DNA from: Paramarasmius palmivorus
Lineage: Eukaryota; Basidiomycota; Agaricomycetes; Agaricales; Marasmiaceae
Reading direction: 5' to 3'
Length of the DNA: 64,000 bases
NCBI GenBank assembly: GCA_037176845.1
Contig: JAYKXP010000045.1
Location: 248,001 to 312,000 of the forward strand
The notes under the pieces are model-generated. The model was not told where the DNA came from and searched no databases. It was given only the letters and a program-made list of their open reading frames with translations. Positions 1 to 11,175 of the stretch are shown here, piece by piece. The translations under genes were made by a program, and so were the position numbers. Positions within the stretch are counted from its first letter, which is position 1. Each line of letters starts with the position of its first letter.

Positions 1-106
1 TTGTTGTCGACTCTCGAGCTCTCTTGTGAGATTTCGGAAATAGGCAGGTAGACAGTTTCGTCAGTTCATTGCACTGGTCAAAAGTTTTATGTACAGGCAT
101 ATTTCA

Positions 107-1525
107 TCAGTTCATTGCACTGGCCAAATCTTCCTCCGCGCCTCGACCTGGAATATCCGGCGTCGGGATCCGCCTGATATTGGCAACTTCATCATCATCC
201 ACCACCTCGGGTTCGAAAACCGACACATCACAAGAGTCTGAGCAGAGAAGAGTATGGTGGCGGTCGTGAAACTGGAGGAATCGAGTTCCAAGTCGTGGAT
301 CAAGAGTGTTGATGACGATGCTCGTTACCTCTAGACAAGATTCCTGCTTGGCTGAGAGATTCAAGGGTTCGACGATTGTAGCTAGGGCAGCAATGAGAGC
401 GGCAAAAGACTTTGAGCGCGCATTGTTGGTGATATTGAGAGGGTTCCAGAATGGGTCCATCAGCACGCCAACGCCATACTAGAACACGTCAGCTGCATAC
501 TATAGATACAATGGCCACTCACCGAGTCGTAGAGTTCTAAAAGACGGTTTCTCCCCGTAACGAGCTGGGAATTGCGGTTGTACCACGTCTGGTACTCTTT
601 CGGATGGGTCCTGGTAGCGATATTCTCCAAGTCTTGAACTGAGAGGGTGCCTTCCGGGTCGAGTTCTTGTTCCTTTGCAAACAGAGCCCAATAGAATTGC
701 GTCTTTTTCTTCTTGCCTTGGTCTTGTTTGGTGTACTGTGCCCAGTCGCAGGCAAACTCGAGCGATCCAAGAACGAGGGCGATATGCTGGTAAAGAGCTT
801 GACAGGCAGCTTCAGTGGAAAGAGAAACAAGGTTCTGTATCAAGACAATGAGACGTGTTTTCATCTCAAAAAGAGACTGCCTTGCGTTCACCTTGTGCAA
901 TGCCATGAGTCGAATTCGGTCGTTATCGACGGAGCGAATGCCTTCCATCCATCGGAGGTAAGTATTGGGTTCTTCAGTGTTGACGATAGACTCGATAACA
1001 GTTTGCTGTTGAGAGCATTAGCAGAGTTTTTGTTTGAAACCAGGCTAATTACGCACCCAGTCACCAGCCGATGAATACCCTGCCAACAACCGTACAAATG
1101 CTACATGCTCCCGTTCCTCATGCGTACTGGCTGTCTGTAGGAGAAAAGAGAGATAGTCTTTGGCCTCCATTTGCGGTTCCTGCGATGCTTGTTGAACGAT
1201 TTCTTGTGCTCGCTCGCGAGCTCTGTCTTCCTTGGCCTGGACAATTTGAGACGGCTGGAAAAGATTAGCCAGAGTACTAGAGTCATGCTGGGAGCCCTCA
1301 TACCCTGTTTTCGACAATGGTGTTGGGTGCACGACTTGTCCGAGAACGTTGCTTTGATGTACGTTTTGTGATGGCAAACCTCTCTCCAATCATTCCATCG
1401 ACCTGAGCTCTAAAGGACTGTGAACGAGGACTTGAGGCATCTGCAGCATCATAGACTTGCAGGACTGAACGTAAATCGTCTAGAGCTTCTTGGTGTTGAA
1501 CGATGAGAGTTGGTTGAGATGACAT
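107..1525 (-). CDS. Conserved-looking protein of unknown function (4 exons)
   Basis: I do not recognise this family. Four exons join in frame on the minus strand: 1525-1304, 1254-1057, 1005-523 and 478-107. They give about 424 residues, and the three introns of 44-51 nt all start with GT and end with AG. The protein starts MSSQPTLIVQHQEALDDL and is mostly predicted helix. It is rich in Gln, Glu and Arg around residues 75-110 and has a longer helical stretch at residues 141-300. The last exon is acidic near its end (VVDDDEV). I see no signal peptide, membrane segment or catalytic motif. The reading frame stays open across all four exons, which supports a real gene. It could be a scaffold or regulatory protein, but nothing in the sequence decides that. 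Confidence 0.6.
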
Positions 1526-2361
1526 GGTGCCAAGTCGCGTGTTGTCACACTGTCACATTTGCCCAGTTCATATCACTGACGAAATTTTACTACTAGGTAC
1601 AACGTGTTCGCTCGCTCGCACGCGGGGCCCGAGGAAGGAAGGGGCGTACAAGGGAAACGGGAAAGAACGAGAAAAAGAACGAAAAAACCCGAAAGAATAA
1701 GGTAAGCGTAAGAGTAAGATGACTTGTCGCCTGTTAACAGCAGAACAGAAAAAGATACGCTCGCCTAATAGAGGCCTTGACTGGTAAGGGCAAGATAAGA
1801 CGTAAGACTGCCAGAGGGATGTCTAGAAATCCAGTTAGCGGAGCAGCTGCGAGATCGATGATTGGTGGGTGCATACACGGCGTCGAGTGATTCTACACGT
1901 CAGCGAGACTCGCCAAAGAGCAATAATGACATACCAGTTCCCATCTGAGACATCAACGTCGACGGCAACTTTGACAATGACCAACTAACGGTCTCGTGCT
2001 AAACGTGAGGCATGTTAGCGGTGCTGTTAGCGGTGCTCCTCAAAGACACGATGCGTGCAAGTGATCTACCACCGTTGTCGCGTCAGGCAAGATGACAAGG
2101 ATGACATACCCAGCGTCCCAGCGGGATTCGCCGTTGAGACAATGACGATGTCGCGGAGATGGTGGTGGTTGGAGGTCAAGAGGCGGTGTCATCTGCCGGA
2201 ACTGCCGTTGGGCCGCCTGTAACCCTACTATCAGGGTTAACACAAACACCCAACACCACCACCCAAAAAACCCCCAAGCCCCCCCCATCGGCAATTGAAC
2301 CCAATCCTGCGGTCAAGGTCCCGGGTTCAATTCCCGGTCAGGCCCGTTGTTTTTGAATCTA
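1526..2361. other. Intergenic flank left of the Helitron
   Basis: No gene is supportable here. The stretch holds a purine-rich tract at about 1630-1710, a 12-nt tandem duplication of TGTTAGCGGTGC at about 2013-2038, and a C-rich run at about 2262-2287. It ends in the tRNA-like 3' half described separately. Minus-strand frames open at 2040-2294 but show no protein-like composition. Confidence 0.5.
2311..2350 (+). other. tRNA-like 3' half (B box plus T-run)
   Basis: Positions 2321-2337 form a perfect 5-bp T stem (CCGGG/CCCGG) around the loop TTCAATT, which matches a Pol III B box. It is followed by an acceptor-like TCAGGCC and a T-run at 2350-2354. I cannot find the matching 5' acceptor strand (GGCCTGA) within tRNA distance, so this is a truncated tRNA or a tRNA-derived relic rather than a full gene. 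It lies about 12 bp from the Helitron 3' terminus. Confidence 0.45.
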
Positions 2362-2388
2362 CTAGAAAGCTACCCGTGCTACGCACGG
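2362..2388 (-). repeat. Helitron 3' terminal hairpin and CTAG end
   Basis: On the minus strand CCGTGC-GTA-GCACGG is followed by GTAGCTTT and then CTAG, with T next in the host. Hairpin, 8-nt spacer and CTRR end are the transposition termination signal known for Helitrons. Confidence 0.8.
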
Positions 2389-2450
2389 CACTGAATATAC
2401 AGAAACAACAGTTCACTGTTCTATTGATTATATATACATCCAATGAGCTT

Positions 2451-3597
2451 TTATCGACCTCCTGTCATTTTTTGCCGCTTAGGATTCCGCCTGACATTCT
2501 CCAGAGTTCCGTCGTCATCGTCACGAACATCACTTTGAGTAGTTGGAGCTGGGCTAGACTTGCGAGTGCTGGAGTCAGCATCCGAAAGTGGAGAATACTC
2601 GCGTATCTGAGGTTGGGATGCGGATTGTACTTCATGTGTGTGCGTGGTAGTTGAGCCAAAGTTGAAGTTTCCACGTAATCTACGCCTTCGAGCAGGTAAT
2701 GGAGCTGGGGCTGTCAATTATAATTAGTTATGATAATTAGTGATTGTAAAAGATCCACATACCTTCTACCGTCGGGCGTGTAACTGCCCCCCTACCCAAG
2801 AATGGAACCTGCTCCACCACAATGTGAAAACGCTCAGGGAAATGACTCTCGTTCAACGTATAATCCTTGAGAAATCCTTGGACTTGCACAAATTGATTGG
2901 GGATAGTAGGGATAGGTTTTCTGTTGCTCCAGCGATGGTCGTTGGAATCGAAATGAACACGAATGGGAAATAGACTTTCTGAAGGGCGCTCTAAGGATTT
3001 GGAGATGCACCATGTGTACTGGTGGGCATCAACATCGAAGTTCTCAGAAGAGATGTTGATAGCTAGTCCGGAAACGATGACAAAACATCGTGGATCAAAA
3101 TCAGTTGGAGGTTCTTCACCGGGAATAGTACAGATCTGTATTTGGGGGTCAGTAAAATGGCTTGGAATCAATGAATGATACACACCCAAACAATGTCACC
3201 AACAATCTGATAGCTTGTTTCCTTTAAAGATTCTTCATCCTCCTTGTCTTCAATGATGTTGAATGGTTGAAAATGACCAGATACACTTCTGGAAACCTAT
3301 GGGTAGACCGGAGAATCGTCAGCAGCTCTCAATCCAATAACACATTATGGAGAAACCCACCTGAGCAATGACTGTGTAATATCCTTTTTCTGGGAAGATA
3401 ACATTGCCTTGGTTGAAGTAGCGAAGGGATGCAGTGATTGTCTTCCCAGGAGAGATGTAGATGAGCGCGTCAAAATGAACATTCTGTCCATCATATTCTG
3501 GATTTTTGAGACTGCAAAAAGCAATCAGCGTAGCAGAGCCAGAATAATGACTGGAGACTCTTGTTGCAGAGCTGGAAGTCGAGGGTAGAGACATCAA
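2451..3597 (-). CDS. Helitron-borne OB-fold/RPA-like protein
   Basis: Four exons on the minus strand (about 3597-3361, about 3298-3184, about 3136-2762 and about 2711-2451) join in frame. The protein has an N-terminal beta-rich part (FDALIYISPGKTITASLRYF), a second beta-rich domain of about 110 residues (FVIVSGLAINISSENFDVD through FPERFHIVVEQVPFLGR) and a basic, Ser-rich tail ending NPKRQKMTGGR. The second domain resembles single-stranded-DNA-binding OB folds of the RPA type; this is from memory of fold and motif pattern, not a search. Plant and animal Helitrons are known to carry RPA-like genes. Lying between the helicase and the hairpin end, this protein probably coats single-stranded DNA during rolling-circle transfer. 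The frame is intact while the replicase gene is broken. The exact start is uncertain, and a captured host gene is the alternative. Confidence 0.6.
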
Positions 3598-4353
3598 GTT
3601 TGAAGGTTATAGGCTGCATATTGAGGATGACTGTAGTCTCGAGAACCAGACTGACGATACACACTGACGATCACAAGTGATGTGTGTGTATGTAGTCTGG
3701 AACATACCCAGGGTCCGCGCGCCTTTGGATTTTTTGCTGAGGTAATCATGAGTTCCCACGGCCGGTCCCTCTGTATTTTGCTGCCATGTCGAACAGCTTC
3801 ATACATTTTATCTTCGTACTTTATATAGATACACATGTTATTTAATGATCTCATGTATATATGTAGCAGGAGAGTTGAGGAAAGTCTTAGACCGTGGAAA
3901 GTCACGGATTTCCTCAAACCAACCTCACGCGATTTTGGTGACAGCCGACGCGCCTGATTTTTCTAGCTCGCTGGAGGCGACAGGCTGCTACAAAAATTGG
4001 TGAGTTAGTTGACACGATCCCTATCAATGTCTTTTAGTACAAATATAAGAAAAATGTCCTTTGAGGATGGTTTTGTGAGGTCAAAGGTAGGGCGAGCGGC
4101 GTTCGGTTAACCGGCACTGACTATAACCGGGCGTGATTAGCTCAGCAAATTTTCCAGCGGCTACGCTACCCTGAGAAAAAAACAAGACTAGGATGACTGT
4201 AGGCGTCCTTTATACAGTTCGCTTAGGGTTACAGTTCATTCGTTTGCGGGAGAAATCTTCGTCAATATTCTAGAAGGCTTCTGCCAGTGTTCAGTACAGT
4301 TCTCTCAATTTTTTGACGTCATTGACATAGGGAGCTTGTAGTCGAATCAGAAT
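3598..4353. other. Helitron interior between OB-like gene and helicase
   Basis: There is no supportable gene. It probably holds the promoter of the OB-like gene. A minus-strand frame at 3917-3594 lacks protein-like features. Confidence 0.4.
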
Positions 4354-6121
4354 CTAATTAAACACTCGAAGTATTTCGGGATAAACTACATTAATAGTTC
4401 TACATGGACCCTGATTTGGAGGGAGCAGCACTTTTATACGCTCCTTGCTTGTAGCTCGACTCAAGGCCACATATAATTGACCATGTGAAAATACAGGTAT
4501 ACGAAGGTCAAGCCCAACAACCTTTACAGACTGTCCCTGTGCCTTGTTAATTGAAATTGCAAAGGCCAGACGTACTGGGAATTGACAACGGCGTAAACTG
4601 AATGCGAAACCCGTAGAAGCTGGTATCAATGCAATCCTTGGAATGAAAACAATTTCTCCATCATGTTCTCCACCCATGATCTGAGCTTCAATAACCCGTT
4701 GGCCAGCCCTGATCACAGTAAGCCTGTTCCATTGCAAAGCCCATCTGAAGGTGCCAAATTACGAAGAAGGATGATAGGGCATCCAACTTTCAAATGGAGT
4801 TCACCGGGTGGCAGTCCCGATGCGTCAAGCGAGTGCAGATATTCTATTGGAATCTCGTCATGAATGCTATCTGCTCCACGCTCAGTGATAACTGAGTCGG
4901 CACTGTAGAAAATCAATTCCTCTCCTTCCATACGGCTGAGGATTTCATTGTTTAGCAGTTCAACATCACAATTGCGGGGAGCAAGGATAATGCGATCAAG
5001 GAAATAACCAGGAGATGGAGGAGTCAGTCTGCTGATGTCTGGATAGATAGACTTGATAAGTTGATTTGAATCCATGACACGGAGGTCTTCTGGGAGCGCG
5101 ACAGTCCCGTCTTCTGCAATATTGGTACCGTTTCCGATATCCAATAGCCAGCTGGCAAACTCAACTGCGTCAGATGTGCCCTGTTCAAGTCGCATGTTCT
5201 GACGCAGCCGAAGCACATGAACATGTTGCCAAAGGTAGGATTGAAGAAGGGAAGCAGAAATGATGTCTTCGCGGGTACCCTTTGGAATGACAGGAAGTGT
5301 TTGTTTGGGATCTGCTCCAAGCACGACAGTTTTCCCGCCAAATGGCCGGGGATCATTACAGATGTCCTGCAAGGTGCGATCCAGAGCTTCGACTGTGTTC
5401 CGGTGTTGCATCAGCACCTCGTCCCAGATAATCATCTTTGTCATGCGAAGAAGATCGGCTCGCTTGCTCTCTTTTGGTATACTGCAAGACGATTGGTCGT
5501 TGAGGCCTTCAATGGGTATCTTGAACATAGAATGGGCTGTCCGGCCCCCCGAAAGTAGTAAAGCTGCTACACCTGATGAGGCCACACATAAAACAATCCA
5601 CCCTCGGCTTCGTACTGCATGGGACAGCATATTATAGATGAACGTCTTGCCTGTCCCAGCTGATCCGTCAACAAAGAAGACTGTACCGGTATCTTCAATG
5701 ACGGAGTTCATGATAGCATCGAAAGCGTCCCGTTGCTCGGTATTAAAGCATGGGAGATGCTTTCTCAATAGCAGGTGTTCCTGTTCCTGGTTGTAGGCGA
5801 GCTGTTCTCGTATGAGAGAATTTTCGGCCTGCGTAGACCAGTCATCTTGTGGGAGTGGCATTGGTGGGAAATCTGACAGGCTTGAGCCTGAACGCATGAG
5901 GATCTGATTAAGAAGAAACAGCCCATAATCATAGACGTTTTCGTCTGTTGGGTTGTTGTAGCCCATCTCTTGGAGTCGAAAATGAAGATCGTCGCATATG
6001 TAGCTCTGAAACTCTGTCCATAGGGCATCGGGGTGGGTGGGGCTGCAGAATAGTAGAATAACTGCAAAGAGGTGACGAAGGCGGGAGCCACGTTGCATCT
6101 CGCCAGCTTCTCTGAGGCACT
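4354..6121 (-). pseudogene. Helitron Pif1-family helicase domain, frameshifted
   Basis: This is the C-terminal helicase part of the Helitron Rep/helicase protein, a 5'-3' DNA helicase that unwinds the element during transposition. Visible motifs in order are Walker A GSAGTGKT, Walker B IIWDE, a motif III region GGKTVVLGADPKQTLPVIP (families usually have DFRQ where this has DPKQ), [10 protein letters not shown] and YVALSRATS. The frame from 6098 stops at 4713, just after LCNGTG. The remaining 120 residues continue in another frame from 4737 ([15 protein letters not shown]). One missing base near 4722-4728 explains this. Upstream, the coding sequence continues across the nested element at 6124-7385 into the Rep part. 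The frameshift and the insertion together make this copy non-functional, unless the frameshift is a sequence error. Confidence 0.85.
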
Positions 6122-6154
6122 GCCATCAGGAAAATTCCAAAATGGGAATTCGGC
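6122..6154 (+). repeat. Left terminal inverted repeat of the nested element
   Basis: It is an exact reverse complement of 7355-7387 over 33 bp, counting the GC flanks. Confidence 0.85.
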
Positions 6155-7385
6155 AAAATTTGTGCTATCTCGGCTAATGGCACTAACAGCCGGTAATTCA
6201 CGTAGGCTTGGGAGATTTGTGAGAATTTGACCGAGTTCGTTCCTGTTCGCTCCCTTTTGTTGCCTGCGACGAAGAATTAGTGCAATTTGTGCCAATTCGT
6301 ACAAGGTTCTCGGGGAGTCATTGAGTCGAGTATCTGGTCAGAGGGCCAAACCGTGATACTCTGTATATAACACACTCTGCTTCAATATATGTACAATTGT
6401 CTGTAGACAGCAAGCTCTTTCGATGCTAGTCTACATAATAAGTCCATTGGAAGGAAGGGAAGGTACACCGAAGCACGCGTACTTTCAACAAAGTCGTCGA
6501 GGGAGTCGCCAAGTCCGGCCCCGGCTAATTCCGAAGCCACCATCAACTATACAGTTTCTCGGTAACTTCCGAAAGTTTAAACGGGAACGGTCACGTCATT
6601 TAGGACTCTGTTTTCTTTTCCTTTTCTTCACCCACGTTCCCCGTTACCACTCCCCCGGACCTCCCTTCAACGTTTCAACCCCTACCCTGTCAGCACTTCC
6701 TCCCGTCAACACCTTCAATGCTCGCTCACGCAGTTCTTCCTCGTTCAAGGTACGGGTGGATTCATAAAAGTAACCTTCAGTAACTAACCCGATTCCACTA
6801 GACTTGGCTCAAGTCCGTTTGGTACTGATTGAATTTGGTGAGTCTCATACCTAGCGTTTATTCAACTTGTCTAACGTACTCTCTTTCGCGAAGCTGCCAC
6901 GTTCCTAGGTGCCTCCGAAATATCATTCACACATACTCTTGCATCGGCCGTCCCTCGCACTATGTCTCCTACATCTGTTTTGTTGCCGCTGGGCTGATCA
7001 TAACCTCGTTGTAGTCTGTCAGTCTTGACGAACAATTACAGCTTGACAGGGAGTCGTGTCCTGTAGATACTGTAGATCTAGTGCTTGTATGAGTAGATAA
7101 GGTCATAATGCATGTTTTTTCAGTCCCATATTGTTCTATTCATTGCTGAAAGTGACCCAATAACCCCAACTAAGTACTAGTGAATCTATTCTAATTGACG
7201 CAAATGAGTGTGGATTTGAACAAATTCTGACAAACCTGCAGATGGGATATTGAATTAGGACAAATTGTTCAAACCATCAAATTTCATCAAATTCGATCGG
7301 TTAGTAGGAATTTGTTCACTTTTGCCCGGTTTCGCGGAAACACGGACGAACTTGGCCGAATTCCCATTTTGGAATTTTCCTGATG
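6124..7385. mobile_element. Nested TIR element (MITE-like, 1.26 kb) in the Helitron
   Basis: Perfect inverted repeats of 31 bp (33 bp with flanking GC) lie at 6122-6154 and 7355-7387, starting CATCAGGAAAATTCC. A dinucleotide GC flanks both ends and fits a 2-bp target duplication, though a zero-bp duplication reads the same. Removing the element with one GC restores the Rep/helicase frame exactly (DDGEWR joined to QCLREAGEMQ). No transposase is encoded. Subterminal motifs of the AATTTG/AATTCG type recur near both ends. The interior holds a pyrimidine-rich tract at 6600-6750 and intron-like GT...AG spacing, which may be captured gene sequence. The superfamily is undetermined. Confidence 0.75.
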
Positions 7386-7387
7386 GC
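7355..7387 (-). repeat. Right terminal inverted repeat of the nested element
   Basis: It is an exact reverse complement of 6122-6154. Reading through from the Rep frame, it adds about 44 foreign residues (starting PSGKFQNGNSAKF) before a stop at 7255. Confidence 0.85.
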
Positions 7388-10300
7388 CTCCATTCGCCAT
7401 CATCAATAAGTAGCCCTCGAGCGATACATGCCTGCCTGAATGTTGGATAGAGTTGGCTGTTGAATGTGCGAAGATTATCAAAAGAGGTTGGGCCAGTAAC
7501 CACCGTGAGGAGAGTGCGTAGATAAAAGCGCTCGCCAGCCGTCGGTGATACAAAATACATTCGTCCCAGCGCGAATCCCTCTTTCCTCAGCTTCCACCTC
7601 TTTCGTGCTGGATCCCAGACCATTTTCTGAGGAAACTCCTGGTATGTCAACGTTCGAGCCACATTCCCCAAAGAACCAGTATCTGCATTTGCGTTGAAGA
7701 ACTCTGTCAATGTAGTCCTTTCCGATTGCGCACGTTGTAATACAATGGTCGGATCCTCATTGGGATCAAATACGACCATGTGTTGGCCAGGTAGATGGAC
7801 CTGCAGCCGGACTACATTTGGGACCTGAATTGGATTCTCAGCATGATTATTTATGGTGAACACAGCAGGAAATTACCTGTTCATGAAGAGGAAAATGTAA
7901 ACTTCTCCATATTGCTTCGTGAGGTCCAATATAGCGACCCTGGATGTACTGTGTTATCTCGTCTGTGCCCCACTGTATCGTAGCACGATCGCCTCCCTTG
8001 TGGATGTACTTGAACGGGTATTTAATTGACCTCATCGTTGCGACACACTCAACGTTGATGTGACAATTATACCGAGCAGAAAGATACGGGTTATAGGGAA
8101 CGATCCACCGGTTATCCAACATATGACCCCGAACCTCATAAGCACGGCCGTCATTCCTGCGACGATAGAGGGGGTATCCATCAACGTCCATGCTGGTAAA
8201 TTCCTGGTAGGCTTTAGGGTAGTGCTTGGAACAGTAGCCATCCTGCATGCAAGGAGAATACTGGTTGAGGCGACCACACGGGCCATGAACCATGCATTTC
8301 ATGATGGTTTCAAAGAGGAGTGGTTGAGTATGGGGATCCGGCCATTCAGCACAGATCATTGAGTCGACGTCGGCAGGGGTGAGGAGTTTGTACCCATTCT
8401 TCAGCGCAATGAGCAGGTGGTCATGTGGAAGGTTACGTTTCTGAAACTCCGTCTCATAGACGTATGCCTCAGCCTCACCGAAGATCTTGCCATGTTTGAT
8501 TTCATCGAGGAGTTGCAAGAACTTCATGCGAAAAACGCGAGTGACCAGATCAGGTCGGTCATATGATGTTTGACCCGGAAGCAGTTCTCTGGTTATTTCA
8601 GGCCACTCCGGGTTTGCAGTCATGGTGAGGAAGATATCGATCTTGCGGTAGTAGCGAGCCATTGCCATGGCATCTTGGAATAGCTGCTGCATGTGCCGTG
8701 GGCCCCCAATGTACGATGACGGAAGAACTACACGGCAACCAAGGTCATTGAGATTGATGTTATCATCATGAGACCCAAGTGCATCCTCCAGGCCGCTATA
8801 CAGAGATGCACGCAATGTGCTCTGATTGAAACGTAGGTATGTTAGCCGCGACTGGTCTGCGGCAGCCCACATATCGACGGTGTACTGCTGGAAGAGCTTA
8901 CCACCCCGGAGAATAGTAGACCACTCATCTCGACGGGCATGGAGGCGGAAAGCCGTGTACCGTGTCAGTGACACACGGTGAGGTTGTTGGCTATGTGGGT
9001 CCAGCGACTCAAGGTTGTAGTACCAACCATGTTCACCATATGGAAAGAGTAACACATAGTGAAGAGGGGCATAGGCCGGGTGACCTTCATGGATTCGTTC
9101 CAAGGTGTTATCCTGTCGTCGGAGGATAATATCACGGTGCTCCTCTGCGGTACCGTCACCAGGCAAGATGATTGCGATTTCGTTTGCAGTCGGTAGGTTA
9201 TATCGCCGACGGTCTTGGCCAGGCAATACTCGCAGCTTGACCGCATAGTCAGGAACATGACGATGTTGGGTTAGGATGTCGAAAACCTGTTTGTAGATTG
9301 CTGTATAAGGATGGTATCGGAGGAGCATGTGTTGAAGGCCTTCCATAGTATCGGAGCGCAGATTGCGGTTTCTGTCCATCCGCTCCTTGAGAGCTATGTG
9401 AGGGTCGTAGAGATAGAGCTGTGCATATTTTGGAGATTCTCCTGCTGAAGGTAGAAGGGCACCAGAATTGTGGTAAAGTTGCCCTTGGATCCGAAAGACC
9501 CAGCCACTCCGACCATGCCGTCGGGGATCATTGACCTCCGAGTCCACTTTGGCACCAAGAGAAGTGAACGCGAGGGCCATGTTGTATTGACGAATGTTCT
9601 CCCGAAACTCTACACATTGAGCGTCCGAACCTTCTAAAAAGTGTCGAAGTGGTTCTGGTGGTGGTTGAAGTAGTGGGAGCAGAACCTTTCCGCTATCGCA
9701 ACATGTTCCAAAGCAAGGTGATCGTTTAGACGATTTTTGAAGCCGCTCATCCACCCAATGCAGTGCTTTACAGCTCACACATTCAACGTTCATGTGACCG
9801 AGGTCATGACGTTCATGAGGTTCGTGATATGTAGTTCGGGCAGCGTAAAACGTCCTAGCACGTTTGCGGTGGCTTCCCAGGTCGGTGGTTAAATCGGTGG
9901 ACTGGCAGGTATCTCGATTATGAGACGTTTGGCAAGCATAGACGTCAGGTTGTTCCCGATGCTGTTGTTGCTGAGAGCCATCGACAATGGGGGATGCAGG
10001 CACTGGGTGTCCCAGTTGTTCATGGCCTGGAAGCGGTGCTCCTTGTGCGTTAGAGTTCAGTCACCACAAGTCCATAATAAGTCATGATAGAAAACTCACG
10101 ACTTTGTATGACTTGACGTGATTCTCGCTCTCTCCTTCGCCTCTCACGCTGTCCACGTTGTCGCGCACTTAGAACGCCTGTCAAGTAGTATGAGATGATG
10201 TGATACCACAAATAGAGAAATTTGCTACTTGGTGGGTCTTGTGCCGAACGCTGTTGAGCTTGTGTTTTTGCTTGTAATTCCCTTGCACGGCGTGCCTGCT

Positions 10301-10700
10301 GGGCAATAGAGCGCGAGCTTTGGGTCGTTGGATGTCCTGGCAGCCGAAAGACACTATGGCAAAATATTGGTATATGGCTTGTAAGAGAACAGTGTTACAT
10401 ACTGAAATGAGGATGAATTTGAGGCCAAGTCCCTGTTAGTAAGAGTTTCCAGAGGACTATCAGCAGCAAGCGGCCTATTGAGAAGTCGAGTCGGTAAATA
10501 GGACTGTGTTGTCGAAGGTTGGTTTTGGTCATGGTCAGACGCGGGTGTGGGATGTAGATATCCTTGAGGGGTTCTTCTACGTCTCTTTGAGGGACTGTCT
10601 TGCAATCCAGAAGTAGTACTGCGCGCTTTAGCGCGAGCATCCTGATAGTAATCTGTAGTAATTTTGTTAATCTATGTATTGGTTATCAGCAACATGAAAA
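7388..10700 (-). pseudogene. Helitron Rep (HUH endonuclease) with N-terminal region, interrupted
   Basis: This is the replication-initiator half of the Helitron protein, which nicks and joins DNA through catalytic tyrosines. The main exon is 10003-7877, continuing at least 25 codons upstream of that Met. It joins after a 52-nt intron (7876-7825) to 7824-7388, which ends in DDGEWR at the nested element. Short basic N-terminal exons lie upstream (around 10.07-10.15, 10.2-10.35 and 10.42-10.68 kb). The HUH motif is LPHDHLL, preceded by EFQKR, and the tyrosine region is IKYPFKYIHKGGDRA with two Tyr. MTANPEWPEI is also typical of the family. Cys and His residues in the N-terminal third (CVSCKALHW, CFGTCC) resemble a zinc finger. 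The insertion cuts the Rep from its helicase. The first coding exon is not certain. Confidence 0.85.
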
Positions 10701-11133
10701 ATGAACATGTGTATTGTCGCGTACAAAGATGAACCTGAAAGATGTCCTGAGCTCTCAGTAGGGTAGTGCTTTAGCAAAACATTGACGCGGCAATGGAACT
10801 GTATCTCGTAGGTATCCACGTGCTCGCGGTAGCCTCAAGCGATGGAAGTTTCGGTCGGCAAAAGTATGACGGGATAAAAAAAGTTGGTTGTATTCGTGTA
10901 ATTGAGATACTGGAGGATCGAGAAGGGCCGAATATGTATTTGTACCATACTATACGCAGGTAATGTAGATGATATTGTGCTATATAGACTCTGGGGGTGC
11001 ATCAGTTGAAAAGACTTGAAACTCTGTTTATGTTGCATACCATTAGGTACACCCCTAAGACAGAACACGATACAAAACCCAGCTGGTCCTCTTTGATGAT
11101 GGTAATGCAGAAAGGTGTAGATGTCACGTCACG

Positions 11134-11175
11134 GTCGTTCGGTCAGGAAAGTTTCAACTTTCCAGTCCGAACGAC
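11134..11175. repeat. 42-nt near-perfect palindrome in Helitron 5' region
   Basis: Arms GTCGTTCGG and CCGAACGAC enclose a second inverted repeat, GGAAAGTT/AACTTTCC. Only a 3-nt internal mismatch (TCA/AGT) separates the two stems. It could be a cruciform, a Rep-binding site or a promoter element, about 170 bp inside the proposed 5' end. Confidence 0.7.

Noticed and set aside
10610..10640. A GC-rich hairpin CGCGC-TTTA-GCGCG with CTGA downstream, resembling a Helitron 3' end on the plus strand
   Set aside because: It lies inside the Rep N-terminal coding exon and there is no second Helitron body next to it.
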